NCBI GenBank assembly: GCA_027021185.1
Contig: JALUUU010000058.1
Location: forward strand, 1-14,698
From: an archaeon
Lineage (GTDB): Archaea; Hydrothermarchaeota; Hydrothermarchaeia; Hydrothermarchaeales; JALUUU01
Length of the DNA: 14,698 nucleotides
Direction of reading: 5' to 3'
This document shows, one piece after another, positions 6,620 to 14,097 of this stretch; the first letter of the stretch is position 1, and each line of letters begins with the position of its first letter. The notes beneath the pieces were generated by a model that had not been told where the DNA came from, made no database searches, and saw only the letters and a program-made list of their open reading frames with translations. The position numbers were made by a program, and so were the translations under genes.

Positions 6620-7842
6620 AGCTTTATCCAGATTTTCCTTGACTTGTCCCAGTAGGTCATGCTGTCTATGCTTATCTTAACCACTAGCCGGGAGATAAAG
6701 GGCTTAAGCTGCCACGCCAATGGAACGCGGTTCTCCTCTTTCTGATACATCTCAACGTACTGGGGGTACTTGTCCCGGAACATCCTCCTGATACGAAGCA
6801 TTTTAAAGCCTATTCTCACAGACTCCAGGAAATCGAGCACTTTGGCGTTTCCCTTAATGAGCACCGCCTCCTGCCTGAGCAAGCCCCTCTCGTCCTTGAG
6901 ATCGGCTAGAAAACAGGCCCGAGGGTTGTTTTTTATTATTTTAATTTTCTTGGAGACCACTGATGTAACTATGTATATGTTAAAGGGGTCGTGGGTAAAG
7001 GCCACAGGGGTGAGATGGGGCGCTTTCTTCTCGGGATCGTAGAGGCCGAGCATCCCTATGTCAGCCCTGCTGAGTAAACTGTTGATGTTCCTGGGGAGGG
7101 TTTTAAGGAATTTGAGGCTCACCGCGGAGACGGCATACAGGAGAAAAAGGGCGGCTATGTATATTAGGACCACAGCGTTGAGGAAGGGATCGGCAAGGCT
7201 GGCCAGGTAGAGGGGGACCGCTATTAGGGCGAAGGAAAGGTTGAGCCTGTCCAGTCTCTCCAGTCTCTGGATGTCTTTGTATGGGAAATACCTTGTTGAC
7301 GGGACCTTGGTCCTTCGGGATATCATCAGCAGGGAAAGGCTCCTCCAAGCGGCCAGAAGGGCGGTCCAGAGACTAAGAGCCACTCTGTATGAAACCTCCC
7401 AGCTTATAAACAACCCGAAGAGAAGGATGACGTAGGTGGGCTTCCCAATCCAGAATATGAAGTAGTGCCAGTCGGTGGACACGTAGTAGGCGATCAGCCC
7501 CATGAATATGACCAGGGCTATTACGAGCTCCACATTATCCTCGCTGAACAAGAGTTCCTTGTAGCGTTTCATTATCCGCCTCTCCTCCTTGTTCCGGGGC
7601 AGGCTTACGTCGCGGATGTTAGGGGCTATGAAGCTGGCCACCTCAGTCCACAGGGCCAGCATGAATATCATCAGAGTCCCAAGGAGAATAGCCACTAGGG
7701 GCACCTCTATAAGGGCCACAAATCCGAGGGCTATCATCTCGAACAAAAGAAGGATGAGGATGGTGGCTTCTGTCGGCTCAGCCTTCGAGAGGAAGGGAAG
7801 CCGCCCGTAGAGCTTCTCATAGAACCAGAGCTGCTTCTTCAC
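6616..7842 (-). CDS. Polytopic membrane protein fused to a C-terminal PPOX-type split-barrel domain
   Basis: A 408-residue protein of unknown function. The first 245 residues hold about six or seven hydrophobic segments (roughly 26-46, 48-71, 103-121, 126-148, 153-174, 203-218, 220-245), with basic loops at 83-96 and 175-201. Residues 250-408 resemble a PPOX split barrel: ADIGMLGLYDPEKKAPHLTP (260-279), FNIYIVTSVVSKKIKIIKNN (287-306), ACFLADLKD (309-317) and EAVLIKGNAKVL (325-336). The closing strand VKISIDSMTYWDK (388-400) matches that of the next gene. A plausible reading is a membrane-tethered flavin, F420 or heme protein, possibly a redox component, but I recognise no named family for the fusion. 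The GTG start at 7842 has GGGAGGG five bases upstream. It overlaps the soluble PPOX gene by 4 bases (GTGA), so the two products are probably made together. Confidence 0.78.
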   Translation of the reverse strand: MKKQLWFYEKLYGRLPFLSKAEPTEATILILLLFEMIALGFVALIEVPLVAILLGTLMIFMLALWTEVASFIAPNIRDVSLPRNKEERRIMKRYKELLFSEDNVELVIALVIFMGLIAYYVSTDWHYFIFWIGKPTYVILLFGLFISWEVSYRVALSLWTALLAAWRSLSLLMISRRTKVPSTRYFPYKDIQRLERLDRLNLSFALIAVPLYLASLADPFLNAVVLIYIAALFLLYAVSAVSLKFLKTLPRNINSLLSRADIGMLGLYDPEKKAPHLTPVAFTHDPFNIYIVTSVVSKKIKIIKNNPRACFLADLKDERGLLRQEAVLIKGNAKVLDFLESVRIGFKMLRIRRMFRDKYPQYVEMYQKEENRVPLAWQLKPFISRLVVKISIDSMTYWDKSRKIWIKL

Positions 7843-7847
7843 GTAAT

Positions 7848-7885
7848 CCCTCCCTGTTTAAATCTCCTCCTGAGCTCTATAAAAG
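7848..7885 (-). promoter_or_regulatory. Likely promoter and ribosome binding site for the membrane PPOX gene
   Basis: On the minus strand CTTTTATAGA (7876-7885), over the folK stop codon, resembles an archaeal TATA box. GGGAGGG (7848-7854) lies five bases before the GTG at 7842. Together they suggest a separate transcript for the PPOX pair with a leader of about 10-15 bases, although read-through from folK remains possible. Confidence 0.4.
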
Positions 7886-8272
7886 CTTACTGTCCCTGAT
7901 ATCCGGGAGAAGCTCGTGGACAGCCTTTTTTACAAAGTCTCTGGTGTAGTAGTCGTCATTCACGACCTCGTTGTTCCATACTATCAGGTCCAGATCAATT
8001 ATTCTGGGGCCGTACTTGTTGGCATCCTTCATCCGTCCCAGCCTTGTCTCCACGTCTTTGAGGTAGGAAATGAACTCCCTGAAGCCCATTTTTGTTGAGA
8101 CGAGGAAGGCTCCGTTGAGGAAGTCATCCTGGTCCTCGTATCCTATGGGCGGGGTCACGATGAAGGATGACCTGTTGATAAGCTTCTGCTCTCTGGAGAG
8201 GATGTTCTCGGCTTTTTTAATATTCCTGTGAGGGTCTATATTTGATCCCACACCGACCACAGCAGTGTTCAC
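7877..8272 (-). CDS. folK: FolK, 6-hydroxymethyldihydropterin pyrophosphokinase
   Basis: FolK transfers pyrophosphate from ATP to 6-hydroxymethyl-7,8-dihydropterin, the activation step before dihydropteroate (folate) or dihydropterin (methanopterin) condensation. At 131 residues it is near the short end of the family (Escherichia coli HPPK is about 159). Landmarks are VGSNIDPHRNI (8-18), TPPIGYEDQDDFLNGAF (40-56), the basic ATP-loop region ETRLGRMKD (75-83) and the metal-binding signature YGPRIIDLDLIVWN (87-100) with Asp93 and Asp95. The GTG start at 8272 overlaps the folB stop as GTGA and has GGAG five bases upstream. Many archaea use the unrelated MptE for this reaction, so the bacterial-type enzyme paired with FolB is informative about how this organism builds its pterin. 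Confidence 0.93.
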   Translation of the reverse strand: MNTAVVGVGSNIDPHRNIKKAENILSREQKLINRSSFIVTPPIGYEDQDDFLNGAFLVSTKMGFREFISYLKDVETRLGRMKDANKYGPRIIDLDLIVWNNEVVNDDYYTRDFVKKAVHELLPDIRDSKLL

Positions 8273-8637
8273 TTCCTCTCCGCCCTCATCTCAACCGAGA
8301 CCGACTCTGCGAAGCGAAGGGCCTGGGGCTTGTCCACCCGAACCCTCGCCCAGAGCACATCTTCCATCCCCATAACGATTCCGAGAATCGAGTCAGCGAG
8401 CTTCTCCAGGAGAAAATAATCCGAGCCCTCCACCTCTTCTATTATTCTCTTGGTCAGAGTCCTGTAGTTAAGGGCATTAGCGATGTCATCCGTCTCCACA
8501 GCCCTGGAGGCATCCACCTCAAGGGCGACGTTAATTATGACATCCTGTTTGTCTCTTCTTTCATACTCTGTGGTTCCTATTATCGTCCTGAGAGCCAGAT
8601 TTTTTATACGGATAACCGCCCGCTTTTCTTTTTCCAT
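8269..8637 (-). CDS. folB: FolB, dihydroneopterin aldolase
   Basis: FolB cleaves 7,8-dihydroneopterin to 6-hydroxymethyl-7,8-dihydropterin and glycolaldehyde, supplying the substrate of FolK, encoded next. The 122-residue length is normal. Visible motifs are the substrate-anchoring Glu24 in IIGTTEYERRDKQD (19-32), ALNYRTL with Tyr58 (55-61), FLLEKLADSIL with Glu78 (75-85) and the catalytic Lys103 in VDKPQALRFAESVSV (101-115). The ATG at 8637 has no clear ribosome binding site; a TATA-like GATTTAAG about 27 bases upstream suggests a leaderless message. The gene overlaps folK by four bases. Archaea often use the unrelated MptD aldolase instead, so this is a bacterial-type route, perhaps acquired by transfer, though codon use does not stand out from the neighbours. 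Confidence 0.93.
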   Translation of the reverse strand: MEKEKRAVIRIKNLALRTIIGTTEYERRDKQDVIINVALEVDASRAVETDDIANALNYRTLTKRIIEEVEGSDYFLLEKLADSILGIVMGMEDVLWARVRVDKPQALRFAESVSVEMRAERK

Positions 8638-8660
8638 AATTATTAATGACTTATTCCAGC

Positions 8661-8669
8661 CTTAAATCT
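8661..8669 (-). promoter_or_regulatory. TATA-like element upstream of folB
   Basis: The minus strand reads AGATTTAAG here, centred about 28 bases before the folB ATG. The lack of a ribosome binding site before that ATG fits a leaderless transcript. The match to a TATA box is modest, and the 31-base gap after the preceding gene also allows read-through. Confidence 0.3.
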
Positions 8670-9277
8670 TACCTCTTCCGAGGGAAGAACATGCCGGTCT
8701 CGTCCATATAAGCCAGGTACTCCTCGCCGAAGGTCTCCGTCATCTCCCTTTCCTCCTTCTTAGCCAGGCGGTAGTACATGCTCACCAGCACGGGAAACAT
8801 AACCAGGGTTAGAAATGTCGGCCACATCACTAGGAGCCCGAAGGCTATAGAGAACAGACCTAGATACTGGGGGTGTCTGACAAAGCGATAGGGTCCGTCC
8901 TTGACGAGCCTCCCCCGGGAGTAATAGACCTTTTTCCAGCCCCATATCAATAGGATCACCCCAAACAGAATGAGGCCTCCGCTGAGGAGGTGAACCGCGA
9001 TATAGGCATAAGGAAAGCCCATATTCTCCAGAAGCCCGACGAAGAGATGTCCGCCCCTTAGGGTGAGGGGGATGTTGAAGCCGAAAAAGGATGTCAGGAT
9101 ATAAACGGTGAGGGGGAATCCGAACATCTCTGTAAACAGGGCCACGAGAAAGGCCTCGTATATCCCGAGGCTTCTCCAGTCACGTTTCTTAAAGGGAATT
9201 ATAAACCCCACGCTGAATATGGTGAAAATCGCCACAGACACTAGGACGAGGCCCCAGTTACCGAATTCGCCCCCCAT
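8669..9277 (-). CDS. Isoprenylcysteine carboxyl methyltransferase / phospholipid methyltransferase-like membrane protein
   Basis: A 202-residue integral membrane protein with about five hydrophobic segments (8-28, 40-62, 90-112, 138-152, 154-170). The C-terminal half carries the signature of the PEMT/ICMT methyltransferase family: LVKDGPYRFVRHPQYLG (124-140), with the Arg-His-Pro triplet at 134-136 that contacts S-adenosylmethionine, then KKEEREMTETFGEEYLAYM (173-191) with the conserved Glu pair. Known members methylate prenylated cysteines or phospholipid head groups. The substrate here is unknown, and archaeal members are mostly uncharacterised. The ATG at 9277 has GAGGG six bases upstream, overlapping the purQ stop. 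It follows purQ by 9 bases, so it probably rides on the pur transcript without an obvious functional link. Confidence 0.8.
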   Translation of the reverse strand: MGGEFGNWGLVLVSVAIFTIFSVGFIIPFKKRDWRSLGIYEAFLVALFTEMFGFPLTVYILTSFFGFNIPLTLRGGHLFVGLLENMGFPYAYIAVHLLSGGLILFGVILLIWGWKKVYYSRGRLVKDGPYRFVRHPQYLGLFSIAFGLLVMWPTFLTLVMFPVLVSMYYRLAKKEEREMTETFGEEYLAYMDETGMFFPRKR

Positions 9278-9286
9278 GTCCTTCCC

Positions 9287-10087
9287 TCATATCAGGGTCA
9301 TGGCGTAGTCCACCATGTTCTTAAAGATCCAGTACCCGTCTCCCACTCCTTCAAGCCCTGTCCTCGTCCAGTCGGGATAAGTTATGCGGTGAAAGGCTTT
9401 CTCGGGATGGGGCATCATACCGAGGATAGTGCCCCGAGGGTCGCATATGCCCGCGATGTCCCTGAAAGAGCCGTTGGGATTGGCCGGGTACTCCCCGAGG
9501 GCGAGGGTTCCGTCCGCCTTGGCGTAGCGAAAAACCACCTGATCATTTTCCAGGAGTTGTCTGTAGAGTTTCTCTTCTTCTCCCTGGGGAAGGATGAGCT
9601 TGCCCTCACCGTGGTTCACGGGCATCCTAAGGATCTCTAGCCCCCTGGTGAACACGCACTTTCCCTTGTTGTCGTTCCTTAGATATATCCAGCGGTCCTC
9701 GAAGCGGTTGGAGAGGTTTTTGCCCAGGGCAGCCTCGGGGACGTCGCTGAAGCCCCTGAAGGCAGGGAGCAGTCCAGCCTCAACCAGCACCTGAAACCCG
9801 TTGCAGATCCCCAGGATGGGCTTACCGTTTTCCGAGAACTCCTTCAGCTGGTCTTTAAGCCTCTCCCCAACCATCTTGCCCAGGATTGCGCCGCTCCGGA
9901 TGTGGTCTCCATAGGAGAACCCCCCAGGTATTACTATGCCGTCAAAGGACGAGAGTTTAACCTCTCCTGAGATGAGCTTGTTTATATGCACCACCCTGGC
10001 GCGGCATCCGAAATACTCCAGGGCGTGCTTGGTCTCTGCGTCGCAGTTTGTCCCGGGGGCCCTGAATATGCAGAACTCTAATGCCAT
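9287..10087 (-). CDS. purQ: PurQ, phosphoribosylformylglycinamidine synthase glutaminase subunit
   Basis: PurQ supplies ammonia from glutamine to PurL for conversion of FGAR to FGAM, the fourth step of purine synthesis. The protein has 266 residues, a little longer than the bacterial norm of about 230. Class I amidotransferase residues are clear: Cys95 in GICNGFQ (93-99) and His227/Glu229 in MMPHPEKAF (224-232). IVIPGGFSYGDHIRSGAI (51-68) is typical of PurQ. The ATG at 10087 has GAGGTG five bases upstream, overlapping the purL stop region, and the gap to purL is 4 bases. The gene order purS-purL-purQ matches the three-subunit form of this enzyme known from archaea and Gram-positive bacteria. 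Confidence 0.97.
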   Translation of the reverse strand: MALEFCIFRAPGTNCDAETKHALEYFGCRARVVHINKLISGEVKLSSFDGIVIPGGFSYGDHIRSGAILGKMVGERLKDQLKEFSENGKPILGICNGFQVLVEAGLLPAFRGFSDVPEAALGKNLSNRFEDRWIYLRNDNKGKCVFTRGLEILRMPVNHGEGKLILPQGEEEKLYRQLLENDQVVFRYAKADGTLALGEYPANPNGSFRDIAGICDPRGTILGMMPHPEKAFHRITYPDWTRTGLEGVGDGYWIFKNMVDYAMTLI

Positions 10088-10091
10088 ATCA

Positions 10092-12410
10092 TCACCTCAG
10101 GGTTCGCTGCCACGCCTCTCTTAGATCCGAGAGCTCAGCCCTTACCATCACTTTTGACCCCTCTGTAATCACCAATTTTTTCTCCTTTGTAGTGGCGCCG
10201 ACGCGGGCGAGGATGCATCCCTCCATGACCTTCTCAAAGTCCTCTGCCATGCCCTTCTCCACCTCCACCAGGAACCTGCTGTTAGACTCCGAGAACAGTG
10301 CGGCATCCCCACGCATCTCCTCCTTGGGGGCGTCGTCGAGGCTTATCCTAAGCCCCACATCCCCTGCGAAGGCCATCTCCGCGGCAGCCACCCCCAGGCC
10401 CCCCTCCGCAAGGTCGTGGCACGCCTTCACCAGGCCCTTATCTATGGCTCTTGTGAGGGCATCGAAGGTGTTTTTGGCCTCTGAGACCCTCACCCTCGGG
10501 ACATTCCTGCCCAGATGGCCGTAGAGCTTGTAGTAGTGGGATCCCCCCAGCTCGTTGTAGGTTCTCCCAAGGATATAGACGTGGTTCCCGGGTTTTTTCA
10601 GATCCATGCTCACGGACATTCTCACGTCGGGTATGATTCCGAGGGCTGAGATCAGGATGGTGGAGGTTACCTGGCCCAGGGTGGACTCGTTGTAGAGGCT
10701 GTCCTTACCGGAGATAAAGGGGGTTTCGTAGGCCTTGGCCACGTTGTAGCACGCCTTTGCAGCCCTCACGAGGCCTCCCAGGCGGTCAGGCTTCTCCGGG
10801 TTTCCCCAGACAAAGTTATCTAGGAGAGCTATTCTCCTGCCCCCAACCGCGAGGTTGTTCCTAACAGCCTCGTCTATGGCTGAGGCGGCCATGTGATACG
10901 GGTCTATCTTACCGTACTCGGGGTTTATGCCGTTGGATATCACTATCCCCCTCCATGAGTCGTACAGGGGCTTGAGGACGGCGGCATCTCCTGGGCCGTC
11001 GCAGAAGGCACCCTGCAGGGGCTTGAGGACGGTTATGGCCTTGACCTCGTGGTCGTAGGTTCTTATAATGCTCTCCTTGCTGGCTATATTGGGCATCCCG
11101 AGGAGAGAAAGCAGGATGGGGGTGCAGTCCTCAGGTTCTTTGAGCCTGGGCTCCCTCAGATTGGGGTCCCTCCATGTCGCCTTTCTGCGTATCCTGGGGA
11201 CCCTGAACATGAAGTCTAGGCTGAGCTCTCCTACGAGCTCCTCCCCGTAGTAAACGTAAAGTTTTTTCTCAGGGATGAACTCCCCTACGGGGGTGGCCTC
11301 GACTTCCTCATCCCTGAATATATCCACAACCCTTTCGAGGTTTTCCTGGGGGACGCAGATGAGCATGCGCTCCTGGGATTCCGAGGTCCATATCTCCCAG
11401 GGCTCCATCCGGGGATGCTTCAGGGGAACACGTTCCAGGTGCACTACGCATCCGCAGTCGGATTTCTCAGCTGTTTCGCCTATGGCGGAGCTCAGGCCTC
11501 CTCCTCCGAGGTCTGTTATGGCGGAGGCAAGGCCCTCGTCCCGGACCTTAAGGATCCCCCTCTTTATCTTCTCCTCCATGATGGGATCCCCTATCTGAAC
11601 CGCGCTTCCCGATGTCTCCTCAGACTCCTCATGGAGCTCTGCTGAGGCGAAGGTGACGCCGTGGATGCCGTCCCTACCGGTTCTTCCCCCTACAAGCAGT
11701 GCCACGTGCCCGGGCAGCGCCCTGGTTTTGTACCTGCTCTTCCTTACAAGCCCCACGGTGCCGCAATAGACCACGGGGTTGCCCACGTATCCCTCGTCGA
11801 AGAGGATGGCGCCGTTCACCGTGGGTATCCCCATGTTGTTGCCGTAGCTGCCTATTCCGGCCACCACGTATGAGTAGATAAACCTGGGGTGCTTCGTCCC
11901 CCGGGGAAGCTTTTCATATGGATAGTCCAGCGGCCCGAAGCAGAGCACGTCTGTGTTGGCGATGGGGTCACCCCACACCCCCAAGATGTCCCTTATGACG
12001 CCTCCAACCCCTGTTGCAGCTCCTCCGAAGGGCTCCAGGGCGCTGGGATGGTTATGGGTCTCCACCTTAAAGGCCACCCCCAGGTCTCCGTCGAAGTCCA
12101 CTATCCCGGCGTTGTCCTTGAAAACAGAGAAGCACCAGGCCTTGTTCAGTTCCCGCGTTACCCTGGCGACGGTGCTGGCGAAGAGGCTGTCTACCACCTC
12201 TCCGTTGTAGTCAATTATCCCCCTGAAGGTCTTGTGGACGCAGTGCTCGCTCCAGGTCTGGGCCAGGGTCTCGAGCTCGAGGTCGGTGGGTTCCCTTCCC
12301 AGCTTGGTGTAGTGCTCCTTTATCCTGCGCATCTCCTCGAGGCTCAGAGAGAGCATCCGCTCCCTGCTCAGCCTGATCAAATCTTCGTCTTTCGCCTGCA
12401 GGAGCTTCAT
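10092..12410 (-). CDS. purL: PurL, phosphoribosylformylglycinamidine synthase large (synthetase) subunit
   Basis: PurL is the ATP-dependent catalytic subunit that aminates FGAR to FGAM together with PurS and PurQ. With the ATG at 12410 it has 772 residues, somewhat longer than many small-type PurLs. Motifs include LAQTWSEHCVHKTFRG (49-64) with the conserved His pair 56/59, the nucleotide-site region KVETHNHPSALEPFGGAATG, TDLGGGGLSSAIGE at the first AIRS-like half, and CHDLAEGGLGVAAAEMAF in the second half. The frame stays open to 12473, but the extra 21 residues are low-complexity and would overlap purS heavily. The ATG at 12410 overlaps the purS stop as ATGA and has GAGGT nine bases upstream. 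No frameshift or missing motif was seen. Confidence 0.97.
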   Translation of the reverse strand: MKLLQAKDEDLIRLSRERMLSLSLEEMRRIKEHYTKLGREPTDLELETLAQTWSEHCVHKTFRGIIDYNGEVVDSLFASTVARVTRELNKAWCFSVFKDNAGIVDFDGDLGVAFKVETHNHPSALEPFGGAATGVGGVIRDILGVWGDPIANTDVLCFGPLDYPYEKLPRGTKHPRFIYSYVVAGIGSYGNNMGIPTVNGAILFDEGYVGNPVVYCGTVGLVRKSRYKTRALPGHVALLVGGRTGRDGIHGVTFASAELHEESEETSGSAVQIGDPIMEEKIKRGILKVRDEGLASAITDLGGGGLSSAIGETAEKSDCGCVVHLERVPLKHPRMEPWEIWTSESQERMLICVPQENLERVVDIFRDEEVEATPVGEFIPEKKLYVYYGEELVGELSLDFMFRVPRIRRKATWRDPNLREPRLKEPEDCTPILLSLLGMPNIASKESIIRTYDHEVKAITVLKPLQGAFCDGPGDAAVLKPLYDSWRGIVISNGINPEYGKIDPYHMAASAIDEAVRNNLAVGGRRIALLDNFVWGNPEKPDRLGGLVRAAKACYNVAKAYETPFISGKDSLYNESTLGQVTSTILISALGIIPDVRMSVSMDLKKPGNHVYILGRTYNELGGSHYYKLYGHLGRNVPRVRVSEAKNTFDALTRAIDKGLVKACHDLAEGGLGVAAAEMAFAGDVGLRISLDDAPKEEMRGDAALFSESNSRFLVEVEKGMAEDFEKVMEGCILARVGATTKEKKLVITEGSKVMVRAELSDLREAWQRTLR

Positions 12411-12640
12411 TCGACGCTTACCTCGGCTATGGTGTAGTCCTGGCTTACGGGGTTGGCCAGGAGACGCCTGCACATCTCCTCAACCTCCTCCCTGGTGTAG
12501 TCGCCTTTGATAACGAAGACCTTCGCAGTCTTAACCTCCTCAACTTTGTCGAAGCCCAGGGCATGCAGCCCTCTGAGGGTTGACTCTCCCTCGGCATCCT
12601 GAACCCCGGGTTTATAGGCAATCCTGACTTCCCAAAGCAT
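12407..12640 (-). CDS. purS: PurS, phosphoribosylformylglycinamidine synthase small subunit
   Basis: PurS is the small structural subunit that bridges PurL and PurQ and helps channel ammonia. At 77 residues it has normal length. It shows the family pattern: VRIAYKPGVQDAEGESTLRGL (starting at residue 5), LGFDKVEEVKTAKVFVI (28-44) and ANPVSQDY (62-69). The ATG at 12640 is preceded by GGTGAT three bases upstream. It is the first gene of the pur operon, divergent from hisF, and overlaps purL by four bases. Confidence 0.95.
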   Translation of the reverse strand: MLWEVRIAYKPGVQDAEGESTLRGLHALGFDKVEEVKTAKVFVIKGDYTREEVEEMCRRLLANPVSQDYTIAEVSVE

Positions 12641-12682
12641 GGCATCACCATATTTATTTAGGAGCCCTTTTAATTAATTTCC
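12641..12682. promoter_or_regulatory. Compact divergent promoter between purS and hisF
   Basis: Only 42 bases separate the two start codons. On the plus strand CATATTTATTTAG (12649-12661) is centred about 28 bases before the hisF ATG and fits a TATA box for a leaderless hisF message, which has no well-placed ribosome binding site. On the minus strand AATTAATTAAAAG (12667-12679) is centred about 33 bases before the purS ATG and could drive a short leader containing GGTGAT. The two promoters must overlap, so use of one could hinder the other. Confidence 0.5.
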
Positions 12683-13483
12683 ATGCTTGCCAAAAGAATA
12701 ATCCCCTGCCTCGATGTCAAAGAGGGGGAAGTTGTCAAAGGTGTTCACTTCAAAAACCTCCGCTACGCGGGCAAGCCCCAAGAGCTGGCTAAGCTCTACG
12801 ATAAACAGGGGGCGGATGAGATCGTATACCTGGACATCAGCGCCTCTCCCCAGGGCAGGAAAACCCTTCTGGAAGTTGTGGAGGCGACGGCGGAGGAGGT
12901 ATTCATACCCCTCACTGTGGGGGGCGGAATAAGCGAGGAATCGGATATAAGGAGGGTCCTGAAGGCAGGGGCTGATAAGGTGGCTATTAACACCGCGGCC
13001 GTTAAAAACCCCGACATAATAAGGGCGGGCTCTAAGAGATTCGGGGCCCAGTGCATTGTCAGCGCCATAGACGCTAAAAGGGTCTACGAGGACAGGGAGG
13101 ACAGGATAACCGTGGAGACCCCTCAGGGTAAGTGCTGGTTCGACGTATACATCTACGGCGGCAGGGTCTCAACGGGCATGGATGCCGTGGCATGGGCCAA
13201 GAGGGTAGAGGAGCTCGGTGCAGGGGAGATCCTCCTCACAAGCATGGATGCCGACGGCACAAAAATGGGCTTCGACATCCCCCTTACCAGGAAGATATCC
13301 GAGGAGACAAGGGTACCCATAATCGCCAGTGGAGGAGCAGGCAAGCTGAAGCACATCTACGAAGCCCTTACAAAGGGGAAGGCTGATGCGGCTCTGGCGG
13401 CCTCTATCTTTCACTACAAGGAGTACACCGTGGGGGACATAAAGAAGTACCTCAGAGAGAAGGGCGTGGAGGTGCGGATTTAG
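12683..13483 (+). CDS. hisF: HisF, imidazole glycerol phosphate synthase cyclase subunit
   Basis: HisF closes the imidazole ring from PRFAR and HisH-derived ammonia, giving imidazole glycerol phosphate and AICAR. The 266-residue (beta/alpha)8 barrel keeps both catalytic Asp residues: Asp11 in RIIPCLDVKEGEVVKG (5-20) and Asp130 in SAIDAKRV (127-134). Phosphate-binding loops VGGGI (79-83), MDADGTKMGFD (188-198) and IIASGGAGKL (213-222) are intact. A loop of about 15 residues after 134, rich in Glu, Asp and Arg, makes it slightly longer than the Thermotoga enzyme. The ATG at 12683 is probably leaderless. hisH begins at the base after its stop. Confidence 0.97.
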   Translation: MLAKRIIPCLDVKEGEVVKGVHFKNLRYAGKPQELAKLYDKQGADEIVYLDISASPQGRKTLLEVVEATAEEVFIPLTVGGGISEESDIRRVLKAGADKVAINTAAVKNPDIIRAGSKRFGAQCIVSAIDAKRVYEDREDRITVETPQGKCWFDVYIYGGRVSTGMDAVAWAKRVEELGAGEILLTSMDADGTKMGFDIPLTRKISEETRVPIIASGGAGKLKHIYEALTKGKADAALAASIFHYKEYTVGDIKKYLREKGVEVRI

Positions 13484-14092
13484 ATGCGGCCCAGGATAGG
13501 CATAATCGATTACGGCGTAGGCAACCTCAGAAGCGTTCAGAAAGGGCTCAGTCTAAAAGGTGCGCAGCCCGTGATCACAGCAGAAGAGGAGGCCCTGCGA
13601 GAATGCGATGCCTTCGTTCTCCCGGGAGTGGGGGCCTTCGGAGACGCCATGGAGCGCCTAAAACCCCTTAAAGGCCTCCTCCTGGACAGCCTCGATGAGA
13701 AACCCGTCCTGGGGATATGCCTCGGGATGCAGCTCTTCTTCGACGAAAGCGAAGAAGACGGCCTACACCAGGGCCTCGGGGTGATGAAGGGCCGTGTTAT
13801 CAGGCTTCCGGCCAGCGTTAAGGTCCCCCAGATGGGCTGGAACCGGGTGGAGATAAAGAAGAAAAGCAGGCTGATGGAGGGCATAAAGAGCGGGGAGTAT
13901 TTCTACTTCGTCCATTCATACTACGCCGTCCCAACAGAAGACGTCACCGTGGCCACGACCCACTACGGAACAGAGATAGCAGCCGTGGTAGAGAAGGGCA
14001 ACGCCATGGCGACTCAGTTCCACCCAGAGAAGAGCGGGGCGCCAGGGCTCAGGATCCTTGAAAACTTCGTCTCCATGGCAAAGAAGGGCTGA
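13484..14092 (+). CDS. hisH: HisH, imidazole glycerol phosphate synthase glutaminase subunit
   Basis: HisH hydrolyses glutamine and passes ammonia through the HisF barrel. The 202-residue class I amidotransferase has normal length, with IGIIDYGVGNLRSV (5-18), LPGVGAFGDAM (46-56), the nucleophile Cys79 in GICLGMQLFF (77-86), PQMGWNRV (115-122), VHSYY (143-147) and His180/Glu182 in TQFHPEKSG (177-185). Its ATG directly abuts the hisF stop, so the two subunits are translationally coupled as expected for a 1:1 complex. Other his genes are not in the window. Confidence 0.97.
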   Translation: MRPRIGIIDYGVGNLRSVQKGLSLKGAQPVITAEEEALRECDAFVLPGVGAFGDAMERLKPLKGLLLDSLDEKPVLGICLGMQLFFDESEEDGLHQGLGVMKGRVIRLPASVKVPQMGWNRVEIKKKSRLMEGIKSGEYFYFVHSYYAVPTEDVTVATTHYGTEIAAVVEKGNAMATQFHPEKSGAPGLRILENFVSMAKKG

Positions 14093-14097
14093 GGGGG

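Noticed and set aside
10965..11031. A 17-base direct repeat, CAGGGGCTTGAGGACGG, at 10965-10981 and 11015-11031.
   Set aside because: Both copies lie in purL and encode VLKPL at two conserved places in the protein, so coding constraint and codon preference explain it.
11889..12437. A 182-codon plus-strand open frame opposite purL.
   Set aside because: It is antisense to a strongly conserved enzyme and has no domain; its openness follows from the G+C-rich codon bias of purL.
12411..12473. An N-terminal extension of PurL by 21 residues.
   Set aside because: It would overlap purS by over 60 bases and is not family-like; the ATG at 12410 has an ATGA overlap and a ribosome binding site.
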